Assembly: GCA_003427395.1 (NCBI GenBank)
Contig: BFEA01000136.1
Span: 2,704,094-2,726,444 of the forward strand
Direction of reading: 5' to 3'
From: Chara braunii
Taxonomy: Eukaryota > Streptophyta > Charophyceae > Charales > Characeae
Length of the DNA stretch: 22,351 nt
The number at the start of each line of letters is the position of its first letter. Positions within the stretch are counted from its first letter, which is position 1. The notes beneath the pieces were generated by a model that was not told where the DNA came from, searched no databases, and was given only the letters and a program-made list of their open reading frames with translations. This document shows positions 1 to 8,315 of the stretch, one piece after another. A program made the translations under genes and the position numbers.

Positions 1-71
<71 letters not shown>
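1..71. repeat. (CA)n dinucleotide microsatellite
   Basis: An uninterrupted CA tract runs from the window edge for about 35 units, so its true length is unknown. It is followed by a short alternating purine-pyrimidine stretch rich in CG and GC steps. Seen directly. Confidence 0.98.
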
Positions 72-72
<1 letters not shown>

Positions 73-759
73 GCGCGTGCGCCTGAGCACGCCCGCGATC
101 CAGGAAAGCAGCCTTGTGCCGCTTGTCGATGAACAGGAACGAATACTCAGCAAGCGCAATTGACTACGAGCCGATTTAGGAAGAGAATCTTTTTATCTCT
201 AGACAGATGGGTACTCCATAGGCGTACGGAGATGCATTCTCCGTTACCATAACGTTGCTAGTACGAGTCCTAGTTTTAAATTCTCCTCCTTTACGGAATG
301 GACTACAAGAGAAGTTGCGGGGAGGTGGAGAAATGCCGAGAGTAGAGTGGACAAGTCTGAGAAGAGGAGTAAGGAGACGAGGGTAGACAGCAGAGACACG
401 AGAAGAAGATAAAGGAGGTATAACGGAGGGGACAGGCAATGAGAGCAGAATTCAACTTACATGAAATGAATACTGTAGCAGTCTTTAGTCGATCCAATGA
501 TGGAAACGCCCCACTCTGCATCCTCTTCATCCTGCTTGCACTCGCCCGGTCTTTGACGAGTCGTGTCATGTTCCACAAGATTGATATTTCTCCTGATATC
601 AGTGCTGTGGCCGTATTCTCTTCTTCCCCTCCTGCCTCGACAGTGACCTTCTCGTATCCACGCACCTGTCGATCCCTCGTAAACGTTCTCCTCACCTTTC
701 TTAGCTGACGGTCAGCAATCCGACTAGCCCGGTTCTTTACTAATCTCCTAAAACGACAC

Positions 760-761
<2 letters not shown>
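72..761. other. No gene recognised
   Basis: I see no convincing coding region here. An 89-codon plus-strand ORF (439-708) and the long minus-strand ORF opposite it have no recognisable motif, and the minus one owes much of its length to the CT microsatellite. Its translation holds two similar short stretches (RLVKNRAS and RLVKDRAS), a weak hint of old duplication, but I cannot call a gene. Confidence 0.5.

Positions 762-840
<79 letters not shown>
762..840. repeat. (CT)n dinucleotide microsatellite
   Basis: About 39 perfect CT units, followed by a C-rich run and a short GT-rich stretch. Pure polypyrimidine on the plus strand, it can adopt triplex (H-DNA) structure. The Arg-Glu repeat seen in a minus-strand translation is only this microsatellite. 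Confidence 0.98.
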
Positions 841-842
<2 letters not shown>

Positions 843-1614
843 CCCTCCCCCCCGTGTTTGTGTGTGCGTTATATGTGGACCTGTGTTTGCTTTACGAAAA
901 GCTGGCACCGTATGTAGATGTCTGGGCAGTGCGCGCTTACCATTTATCCAGCTACCTATTCATGTGCACATTATTTCTTGTTCTATATTTAGTTTTGAAG
1001 TTCTATTTATTTGTTTGTTTATTTCTAAAAACAAATCATTAAAATAAAAAATAATAAAATAAAATAAAATAAAATAAATCGTTGAATTGCGGGCCCAGTG
1101 CCGAAGCATCAGGAACAAACCGGTCTCGTATCCTCACTCGAGAACCCAGTCCTGCCCCTGTGACAAACCACACGGTGACCCCTCCTTGTCTGAACCTATT
1201 TTCATATGAGCTATAGCACCATACGAAGCTCCTATCAAAGGAACGAGGCCTTTTTGAAAATCCGCCGTCAATGGTTCAGAAAACATTGGGCCTCTTGCTC
1301 ATCTTTGGCTACAGTGGATGCCTGTACAGGGGATTTGTTTTGGCTCCTTTTTGCATTCTATTTGAATGCCTTCCTTTTTGGAGTTTTGGTCTTTTAAGTA
1401 ATTGACGTCAATGGTTTAGACTACATTAAATTTGTAGAATTGCTCCGGTAACAATATGTTAACTTTTTTGTTTACAGGGGACTGGCTCCGCTTGCTAGGT
1501 GCGGTTGGAGACCAAGAGGCTCCTGAATTCGAACTTGTTTCCATTACATTCTTGCCTTGGGCACTGGGCCTGTTATATTTAAATCTTATAAAATAAAATA
1601 AAAAGAAAGAAAAT
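841..1614. other. Non-coding segment with two (TAAAA)n tracts and an 11-bp inverted repeat
   Basis: No gene is supported. (TAAAA)n-like tracts lie at 1041-1079 and 1588-1613. Just inside them is an exact 11-bp inverted repeat, GGCCCAGTGCC at 1092-1102 and its complement at 1560-1570. A sequence near 1527-1540 loosely resembles a tRNA B box. The segment could be a small non-autonomous transposon, or two oppositely oriented ends of one SINE family. It cannot be settled from this window. Confidence 0.4.
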
Positions 1615-1722
1615 CCCCCGTCGCATGGCAAAAAGGCATTTGTACCTTGGCTTCATTCAGGAGGAGGATTGCAAGGAGGTGTTATCGGGGGGGGAGGGTT
1701 TCCTCCTCAACCGCTGTATCCA

Positions 1723-1830
1723 GGATTGGGGACCGCAGCAGGAGGGATGGGTCAACCTGGAATTTCAGGGGGACCAGGATTGGGGACCGCAGCAGGAGGG
1801 ATGGGTCAGCCTGGAATTTCAGGGGGACCA
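1723..1830 (+). repeat. 54-bp tandem duplication in ORF1
   Basis: Two almost identical 54-bp units (1723-1776 and 1777-1830) differ by a single base (A or G at the AACC/AGCC position). The length is a multiple of three, so it adds 18 residues without changing frame. Confidence 0.95.
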
Positions 1831-2385
1831 GCCCCGGGGATCAATCAAGAGAATCAAGTAATCAGCCAAGGAGCAATGAGACCAGCGACCGGGGGAGGGG
1901 ACAGTGTCCAACAAGGGGATCGGCAAACACGTGGGAGGGGCACCCCCCCCCCTGGAGATGGAGCGCTCAGGGATGCACGGACTCGAAGTGCTACAGGGGG
2001 CAAGCAACGCCGTTTGAGTTTCGATGATGGGAACCCCTCCACCCCGTTGAGGGATGGAGGGGAACGGTCCGAAGCCTCGGTCGCATCTTCAACGAACTCC
2101 GAAGGACAGATCAGAGAGGTCAGAACACCAGGTAGTAAAACAACCAGAAGAAGAAACTCGGTTGCATTGGGCAGGAGACAAATAGAGAACCTGGAGGTAA
2201 GACTTCTCCCTGTACTATGTACTGCGGTGAGAAACTCTTTTTGGATCCTTGCATGGCTAGCACCTGATGGTACCACAAACTAAATTTCAATACTAACCTC
2301 CGACCTTCCTATGCCCTCGGTCTTGACGAACTCGATCCGCTCGGTGATTAGGGATAAATTCGTTTTTCGATTGATCCCCGATCTC

Positions 2386-2509
2386 CTGATGCCAAGATTT
2401 TTGATGGACCATCCTGTGGGGGGAGCTAAGAAATTGAAGTTCTTCACCTGATGCCAGGATTTTTGATGGACCATCCTGTGGGGGGAGCTAAGAAATTGAA
2501 GTTCTTCGC
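2386..2509 (+). repeat. 62-bp tandem duplication that shifts the ORF1 frame
   Basis: Units at 2386-2447 and 2448-2509 are near identical; one base differs in the GCCAAG/GCCAGG segment, and the final bases differ. As 62 is not a multiple of three, the copy changes the reading frame and introduces the TGA at 2449. The high identity suggests a fairly recent slippage or unequal-exchange event. Confidence 0.93.
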
Positions 2510-2823
2510 TCCCCTGGCGGATGTCCGATTTGCACCAGGTCAGCTCGAATTGCTTGAAGCGGAAGGTCTCCGCCTGCTTCCTTTCTCCTGGCTCACCGAG
2601 CCGAAGAAACAAGAACTGCGCCGACTGAGGGTCGATCCAGGTCTTTCGGCCGAATTCCTTTCCGAACTGGATGAGAAACTAGTTCGGGAAAAAAAGCTGA
2701 TGTCTCAGTTCATGAGGAAATCACTCACGGGTCCTTGGTTAGTGACGGGTAATCACCAAACAGTGAATGGCTCTCCATCGAGATCTGACGCCTCAGTCCA
2801 ATTGAGGGGCAACAATTCCAGGA

Positions 2824-3846
2824 ATGAGCAAGCTTAGGCTTGCCACCTGGAACGTGCGAGGTTTGGGGGATAGTGCAGGCAAATTCAAATGCGATCGCCT
2901 TAAAGCTTGGATTCACGACAATAAGATCCAAATAACGTGCCTTCAAGAAACTAAGTTAAACGAACACAAAATTAACGCATTAGGCACTTGGTGGGACGGC
3001 CCCCAACTTTGGTCCCCAGTGGTGGGGTCCAGAGGTGGAGTGGCAATCGTCGTACACAGAGGTCTGGATATGGAAATAGCGGATTATAATATTGACCTCT
3101 GGGGTCGTTGGTTGTGGATAAAGTTCTTTATAGGAGAGAAATCGTGGTTGATTGCTTATATTTATGCCTCTGTAGATCAATATGAACGAGCCATCTTCTT
3201 CCGGGAGCTGCTGTACATTCTGCCAGACGCAGACACTTGGATTTTAGCTGGAGACTGGAATGCATCCCTTGATATATCGCTGGCTAACCCGGCAACATGA
3301 CCTTCAGCAGATAAACTGGCGTTGACTAACTTGATTGATGAGTGTGGTCTTATAGACCCATATCGCCTTACTTATCCTGATAAAGCCGGATACACCTGGT
3401 TCTCTCACTGCAGGAGAGACGTGGGGGTGATCTGTAGACGATTGGATTATTTTCTAATCTCGTCTACAGCCTGGGAAGTCGTGGATCAAACTGGGGAAAA
3501 ATTCCACCCTATGTCGGACCATAAACCGGTATGCTTGAGCCTACATACGCAAGGACCAGCGAGAGGCAAAGGTCTCTTCAGATTCAATACTCAGAATCTG
3601 GAAGACCCAGGCCTTGTCGCGTGGATGAAACAGTTTTGGTATGATTGGCAACACGCCAAACATCGGTATCTTTCGATCGGAGAGTGGTGGGATGCAGGTA
3701 CAAATGTCTTTTCCAATCTGTTGAACGTCTTCTCAAGAATGTTGTCGAGTGATAGAAAGAGATCCGAGCAGAACCTGGTCAAGCAGATTAAATATGCAGA
3801 AGATCGTATGCAGGACCCTTTTATACCGTCATCAGGGTATAGTTGA
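2824..3846 (+). pseudogene. LINE ORF2 endonuclease domain (APE-type), one internal stop, RT absent
   Basis: This encodes the target-nicking endonuclease of a non-LTR retrotransposon, which would cut genomic DNA to prime reverse transcription. Motifs occur in the canonical order: TWNVRG (Asn), LQETK (catalytic Glu), GGVAIVVH, LAGDWNA (Asp/Asn), RRLDYFLIS, and the terminal SDHKPV (Asp-His). The ATG at 2824 overlaps the end of ORF1 by 14 bp in another frame. The frame is interrupted by a TGA at 3298-3300, between the DWNASLD and RRLDYF motifs, and continues in the same frame from 3301. After the endonuclease there are about 100 charged residues of the usual linker, then a stop at 3844-3846. No RT motif follows in any frame. 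Family identity is firm; clade is not resolved. Confidence 0.85.
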
Positions 3847-3895
3847 AGCCCCCTATCATTGTCGCAGTCATCGGAATTCCATCCAGCGGGATTTG

Positions 3896-3942
3896 AAGTC
3901 TTGATTAAAAAAAAAAGAAAAAAAAAAAAGAAAGTCTTGATT
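3896..3942 (+). repeat. A-rich tract flanked by an 11-bp direct repeat
   Basis: AAGTCTTGATT occurs at 3896-3906 and again at 3932-3942, on either side of a tract of A with two G interruptions (3907-3931). The arrangement equals a target-site duplication around a bare poly(A) tail. It is either an extreme 5'-truncated retroinsertion or a slippage product. Confidence 0.8.
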
Positions 3943-4601
3943 GTCGGGAAATTAGTAATAGATTTTCACTTTTTCTTTTCTCTGTTTGATCAATAGTTAA
4001 CATGTGTGCAGAACCAATCACAGCAGGGGGGGGGAGGGGGGGGGGGGGGGGAGGGGAGGAAGAGGGGAGGGGGGAAGAAATGAAAGACCATTGATCTGCA
4101 ATCACTGAAAGAGGACGGGATGGACGTTTGAACAGGGCGCGGCTTCATCAGAATTACATTCGCATATGGCGCAAGCCCTTTGGGTCGCAGATGTGTGCGC
4201 TTTGAGTCGCGCAAGTGCGCGAGTGGAATCTATAAGAATGCGAAGCGCGCACCCTAGAAGAATCCGAAGGGCACCACATAGACAGGAGTGGAAGGACACC
4301 GGGGAGGAGAAGCGTGGGGAAGATGACGCAAAAGGAGAAGGGGGGACTAGAACGACGTAGAGAAGGAAGACGTGTGTCGTAGGCGCACGTGTTTCAGTTC
4401 GTCGGGCGGAGGGAGAAGGGCAAAGAAGAAAGTAGAGACAGGATGAAGACGTCCGATCCGCCGTTTCGTTAGACAGAACAGGACAGCCACTCCATAAACC
4501 ACCCATACACCGGGGTCTGTTTTAGGGGCTCGGCACACCATTGTAGAAAACACGAGTTTCGATATTTTCTCTTGTCCACACAGCCTGTCGAAATTGGAGT
4601 C
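3943..4601. other. No gene recognised; contains an oligo-G tract
   Basis: No coding region is supported. Proline-rich minus-strand translations here come from the G-rich tract at 4026-4075. The stretch 4140-4260 is rich in GCGCAAG/GTGCGC-type words but forms no clear repeat. Confidence 0.5.
4026..4075 (+). repeat. Oligo-G / purine tract with G-quadruplex potential
   Basis: An almost pure purine run includes blocks of 9, 16, 4, 4 and 6 guanines separated by single A or short GA spacers. It satisfies the G3+N1-7 pattern for intramolecular quadruplexes several times over. Seen directly; folding is inference. Confidence 0.85.
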
Positions 4602-4976
4602 CAGCGGCCCAGCTCAGTTGATAAGGCACGCAGGTGGCATTCAGGAGGTCCTGGGTTCAATTCCCATTGGCCTCATGTACCTTCCTGGGCAAGCTTGACG
4701 CCCACCACCTACAGATATCCCAGTGGTCCCCTCGAGTGGCATTGAGCAGAGACTGCTGATGTTCGTACGGGGAGGGGACCGGAGGGGAGGCACAGTGACT
4801 GGCCCATCGAAGAAGCTCGGTCCTGATGCTACCGGCTCACCCCTGGCCGGTATCGCCCACCTGCTGGTGGGTGCAGCTCCTGCATGTTCCCTCGTTGGAG
4901 GCTTGAGCAGGGTGCGGCTGCTATGGGGTTTGTCCAGATTCGACAGGTAATTGAATTGGTTCAAGAAAAAAAAAAA
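4602..4976 (+). mobile_element. tRNA-derived SINE
   Basis: The head (about 4604-4675) resembles a tRNA. An A-box-like stretch, CAGCTCAGTTGATAAGGC, is followed 35-40 bp later by a B-box-like GGTTCAATTCC set in a T-arm (CTGGG loop CCCAT), and then TGGCCTC as a degraded acceptor strand. The acceptor and D stems no longer pair well, so this is not a working tRNA gene. A tRNA-unrelated body of about 290 bp follows and ends in an 11-base A-tail (4966-4976), the expected SINE structure with an internal Pol III promoter. I could not find a clear target-site duplication. Family and parent tRNA are not identified. Confidence 0.72.
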
Positions 4977-5404
4977 GGAGACGGGAAAAAATTTTGGTTG
5001 GGCTTCAAAAAAAAAAAAAGAGGAGACCTGAAGAAAATTTGCAAGTAGTCAGAGGATGGTTCTAGACACCTCCTTTCGAAAGTTGTTGAATCCCCAGCCT
5101 CCCCAGCCTGCTACTCCTTCAACAGTCCTCAGCTGCGCGATCCACTTCTCCTCTTAAATTTGGTGAGTGGGCGGGAGGTCAGGATGGACTAATGGTTCGT
5201 TTTTTTCCGTCTTGCAAGTGCGTCCATTTTACAGTGCTGTGTGGCTAAAAGGGGGCAAACTGTCCAAGGGGAACTACCAATTTTTTTTCCTTCCTTAACA
5301 CTCTTAAAGAGTGTAAAGGGTCTCGCGCTCCCACGGAGACCCGCTTGCCAGTGTTGGGAAAGGCGGCGGGGCAAGGGGCGGGACACCTGTGTCCGTTTTT
5401 TATC
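4977..5404. other. Non-coding spacer with A-tracts and small palindromes
   Basis: No gene is seen. A second 13-base A-tract (5007-5019) is followed by GAGGAGAC, echoing the GGAGAC after the SINE A-tail, so the pair looks like a degenerate ~42-bp duplication. A perfect palindrome, ACACTCTT-A-AAGAGTGT, lies at 5298-5314, and GACAC-CT-GTGTC lies near 5381-5392. Confidence 0.5.
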
Positions 5405-5720
5405 TTTTTTTGTCGTTTTGTGGGCTCGCTTGCATCGTTTCGTTTTGGACTCAGGGCCTCACTGCTCTACTCATGAGACTCAATCTACCGCTGGAGTACG
5501 GAGAAATACGTTGCTTATCGTTTTTTGTCGTTTTGTGGGCTGTCGTTCGTTTTGGACTTAGGGCCTCGCTGCACTGCTCACGAATCCGAATCTACCGCTA
5601 GAGTACGGATTTTGTCGTTTTGTGGGCCAGCTTGCGTTGTTTCGTTTTGGACTTAGGGCCTCGCTGCACTACTCACGAGACTGAATCTACCGCTAGAGTG
5701 CGGAGAAATACATTGCAATC
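5405..5720 (+). repeat. Three tandem repeats of about 90-115 bp next to the LTR
   Basis: Units near 5405-5520, 5521-5608 and 5609-5720 share TTTTGTCGTTTTGTGGGC at the start, TTTTGGACT(C/T)AGGGCCTC in the middle and AATCTACCGCT(G/A)GAGT near the end. The middle unit lacks part of the spacer and the AGAAATACRTTGC tail. A fragment of the start motif may recur at 5721-5730, just before the LTR. They lie outside the LTR boundary and have no counterpart beside the other LTR inside this window. Confidence 0.88.
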
Positions 5721-6830
5721 TTTTGTTTTTTATGCACGTTGTCGACTGGTAGAAGAGCTCTGCCGGCCTCCAACACAAACCCTATGTCTCGCGCCGCGTC
5801 TGTCACCCACGGGAGGGTTGGTCGGGGCTCTTGTACCCCAAAGCCCGATTCGGTCTGATGACTCTGATCCTCCAATCCGTGCCCCAAGGCCTGGTCCGGT
5901 CTGGTCTTCGCTTAAAGTACCCGCCCGGCCCGAGCACCCGGAATAAGCACAAAGCTGCTGTCTTGCCTGACGCCCCCCGGAGCTCGGTAGACTGTGGCCG
6001 ATGGCCCGGTTCCCCCTGTGTCCTGAAGGCTCCAGGGGCTCCTGTTCGCTAGGTGGTCAGTTCACGCTCGAAAGAGCCATCTTGCCCAATGTCAGATCGC
6101 GTCCCGCCCTTACGCTGTCTTCACGCTGGTGTTTCGCGTCCTCCCCTGTCCGACCGATCCCCGATACACACAACCACGAAGCGAGGATGAGCAACCCTGG
6201 CTCCCTTCTCCTGCTCCGATCAGCAAGACGACGTCCGTGCTGGCGCGGCCACCACCCGCTATCGCAGTCCCCCGCTCGTGCGTGAGCGCATGCTCTATCG
6301 CGTGGGATGTCCGTCCCCGTTTGTCCCCGTCGTCACAAGGACTCGTGCAGAGGCGCGCGGTACTCCCCAGTCCAATCCCACGAGTGCGCAGGCTTGCGCG
6401 GTGTCCTTAGTGTCCCCCGGCCTGGTCCGTAGATGCACGGGTGCGTGTGCCTGTGCGCACGATAGCGCGCTTGGCCGCGCGTGGCCTTGTGCGAGGATGC
6501 GTGCGCTTGTGATAGCACACTCCACCACCCCGACGATGTGTAGCCCCGCGCGAGTGCGTGTGCACGCGCGCACGACACCGTGTCCCTGATTGCGTGGTGT
6601 GTGACCCTGCGAGTGTATGCACGCACGTCAATGCGCTACCTACTCTGATGGTATCCGACCCTGCGCGCGTCTGTCCTCAGGTGTGTGAGCTGGCCCACTC
6701 CTTCCCGTCAGTCCCCAATCCCCTCGTGCTGTGCTTATAGGTGAGTGCAACTCCTCCGTCGCCCCCCCCCGTTACTGCGCGCGGACGTGCGCGGGCTAGT
6801 GCGCGCAGGTTGGCCGAGCGTGTGCGCTGG

Positions 6831-7090
6831 CGCCCGCTAGTGTGCGGGGATGGTCGCGCTCGTACGCGCGTGCTCACACTGTCGCCCGCTAGTGCGCGGG
6901 GGTGGCTGCGCGCTTGCGCGCGCACGTGCGCTGACGTCCGCTAATGAGCGGGGACAGTCGCGCTCGTGTGCGTGCACCCGCCCCATCACCCGCTAGTGCG
7001 CGGGATAGGCTGCGCGCGTGTGCGCGCACGTTCACTGACGCCCGCTGGTGCGTGGGTATAGTCTCGCGCGTATGCGCTGTTTCTGTCGGA
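6831..7090 (-). repeat. Five 52-bp hairpin repeats in the left LTR
   Basis: The core CGCCCGCTAGTGCGCGGG (with variants) starts at 6831, 6883, 6935, 6987 and 7039, so the spacing is exactly 52 bp each time. A weaker sixth copy fits at 6779. Each core is a short inverted repeat (CCCGC / GCGGG around a ~6-nt loop). The spacers are CG/GC and GT/AC alternations with Z-DNA potential. Core sequences have diverged but the register has not. Confidence 0.88.
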
Positions 7091-7372
7091 GCACCCATGC
7101 ACCTGTCATCCTCTCCGTGGAGCGCCTGGTCCGTGCGTGTCTGATCTCCCGCCGTGTTCCCTTGTGCGTGCGCCTGTGTCTGTGCGTGTGTCTTCTGTGT
7201 GCGCCTCTGTCCGTGAGCGCATCTGTCTCCGTGCGTGCCTTGTTCGTCCCTGCGTGAAGTCCCTCCCCCGTGCTTTGTCTCCTGCGCCTATGTCTGTGCA
7301 CGCGAGCAGTGTGCTCCTGTTCGTGCACGTGCGAAGTGCCCCCCGTCCGGAGCCTTGTTCGGCTTTTAAAGT

Positions 7373-7381
7373 TCGCAGGGC
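7373..7381 (-). promoter_or_regulatory. TATA-like motif in the LTR (candidate)
   Basis: The minus strand reads CTTTAAAAG about 790 bp from the LTR 5' end, inside GC-rich sequence, and the same motif is kept in the right LTR at 22020-22028. It could position a transcript start about 30 bp downstream. Weak on sequence alone; the competing candidate is at 19635-19644. Confidence 0.3.
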
Positions 7382-7424
7382 TCCTTCCCTCGGTCCCGTC
7401 GCTCTTTGGGCCTGCACCCATGTT

Positions 7425-7552
7425 GCAGCGCCCCGGTACCGGACCTGTGCCCGAGCCTAATTGGGCCCCCGAAAGGTTTTTGTCGAGGGGGCCTTTTTGT
7501 CGGGAACCGGGCCTTTTGCAGCGCCCCGGTACCGGACCTATTTCCGAACCTG
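7425..7552 (-). repeat. 93-bp direct repeat with palindrome in the left LTR
   Basis: GCAGCGCCCCGGTACCGGAC starts at 7425 and again at 7518, each copy holding the 10-bp palindrome CCGGTACCGG. Between them, GGCCCCC and GGGGGCC can form a stem around a ~16-nt loop. The same pair at the same spacing lies in the right LTR (22082 and 22175). Confidence 0.88.
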
Positions 7553-8161
7553 CCCTGGGCCTATCTCGGCCTTGGTGGTCCCCACTCATAAGTGGTACCA
7601 GCCCCCCTTGTAAAAGTCACGCAGGCCCGTCCAAAACTCTAGGCCGGGAGGCCCATTCCGAGCCCTAGGCCCGCACCCTCCTCGTCTTAGTGTCGAGGCC
7701 CCCGCGTAGGCCTGATCCCACCGCTTGTTCACGCAGGGTGTTCTTGAGCATTCGGTTACTCGAGGCAACTTCGGACACCGCCGCCGCTTAAAACGTCCGT
7801 AGCCTTGTGATAAATGCCCGGCGCCTCCGTTCCCTCGACTATTTCGCCGACCTTTAGTATCATCCCGACCTTTCGCAGCCGTGCCCTCTTGTCCGACCCC
7901 TCGGCAGTTGTCCGTTGTGGTAGCCTCTTTGTGTTCGTCGGTAGCTTACGTCTTAGGCTCTCTCCACAATGATACTACTGTTCAACGCTCGAGCCCTGCG
8001 CGAACTGAACGTTGTATCCCGGCCACTCGTTCCGTCAACCTGTCGCGGCATTTTTCCCATGGCTGGTGAGCCCCTGCCAGGTAGAAACCAACAAATGAGA
8101 ACCTCGTTGCGCGCCCTTGTAAAGGAAGTAAAGCGCGACGTAGGGCTGGAGCCGCCCGACA

Positions 8162-8177
8162 GCAGACCCCCCCCCAT
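8162..8177 (-). promoter_or_regulatory. Polypurine tract (plus-strand primer site, candidate)
   Basis: On the minus strand an AATGGGGGGGGG run lies immediately upstream of the 3' LTR start, where Ty3/gypsy elements place the RNase H-resistant primer. The last few bases before TGTCG (TCTGC) are not purines. So either the tract has mutated or the LTR boundary is a few bases off. Confidence 0.6.
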
Positions 8178-8315
8178 TCTCGACGTCCCTGGCGAGCGAT
8201 CTGGGTATATCAAGGAAGAGGAAGGAGAAAAGCCGACTCCTAATCTCTACCCATCAACCCAAGATTGTCTTCTTTTCCTTCAACGTGTCCCTTTTTGTCG
8301 CCCTTTCTTCTTTCC

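Larger units (their letters stand above)
1669..2837 (+). pseudogene. LINE ORF1-like protein, frame broken
   Basis: The first open stretch (1669-2283) is Gly/Pro/Arg-rich and begins with two in-frame copies of an 18-residue unit, GLGTAAGGMGQPGISGGP with no variation. It ends at a TAA at 2281. The same frame then stays open to a TGA at 2449. A 62-bp tandem duplication there moves the reading frame, which continues as 2451-2837 with a charged Leu/Glu/Arg-rich segment before the ORF2 start. If one 62-bp copy is ignored, the two parts are in the same frame. I see no CCHC knuckle or RRM motif. The assignment as ORF1 rests on position before the endonuclease ORF and on composition, so it is an inference. 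The ATG at 1625 in another frame is less likely to be the start. Confidence 0.55.
1615..3906 (+). mobile_element. LINE-type (non-LTR) retrotransposon relic, no RT domain
   Basis: The plus strand carries a two-ORF layout typical of L1-like LINEs: a low-complexity ORF1, then an ORF2 that opens with an APE-type endonuclease. ORF2 starts inside the last codons of ORF1. Coding stops about 160 codons after the endonuclease core, and an A-rich tract follows within 70 bp, so the reverse transcriptase is missing. ORF1 is broken by a 62-bp duplication and ORF2 by a TGA, so this copy is dead. The 5' boundary is not marked; I place it after the A-rich tract ending near 1613. No flanking duplication was found for the element as a whole. 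Confidence 0.75.
5740..8161 (-). repeat. 3' LTR (left copy, 2.42 kb)
   Basis: The inner boundary is set by the polypurine-like stretch at 8162 onward and the outer one by homology to the right LTR, which starts immediately next to the PBS. The two ends form a 5-bp inverted repeat, TGTCG...CGACA, with TG...CA termini. An alternative inner end three bases further in (8164) is possible. The body is GC-rich, with many CG/GC alternations. Compared with the right copy it lacks a 966-bp block at the junction near 5835/5836. A TATA-like CTTTAAAAG is present on the minus strand at 7373-7381 and is conserved in the other LTR. No target-site duplication can be verified. Confidence 0.82.

Noticed and set aside
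303-908. 201-codon minus-strand ORF with a long Arg-Glu repeat
   Set aside because: The repeat is the CT microsatellite in translation; the rest has no recognisable domain.
2195-2280. Splice donor (GAGGTAAGA) and intron in LINE ORF1
   Set aside because: A donor-like match alone is weak; no acceptor restores a better frame, and the 62-bp duplication already explains the main break.
3905-4214. Proline-rich minus-strand ORFs
   Set aside because: They are readings of the oligo-G tract and contain no other support.
4604-4675. A functional tRNA gene
   Set aside because: Acceptor and D stems do not pair properly and a long body with an A-tail follows, so it is a SINE head.
6831-7090. CRISPR-like array (short repeats at constant spacing)
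   Set aside because: Spacers are related to one another, the array sits in a eukaryotic LTR, and no cas genes are present.
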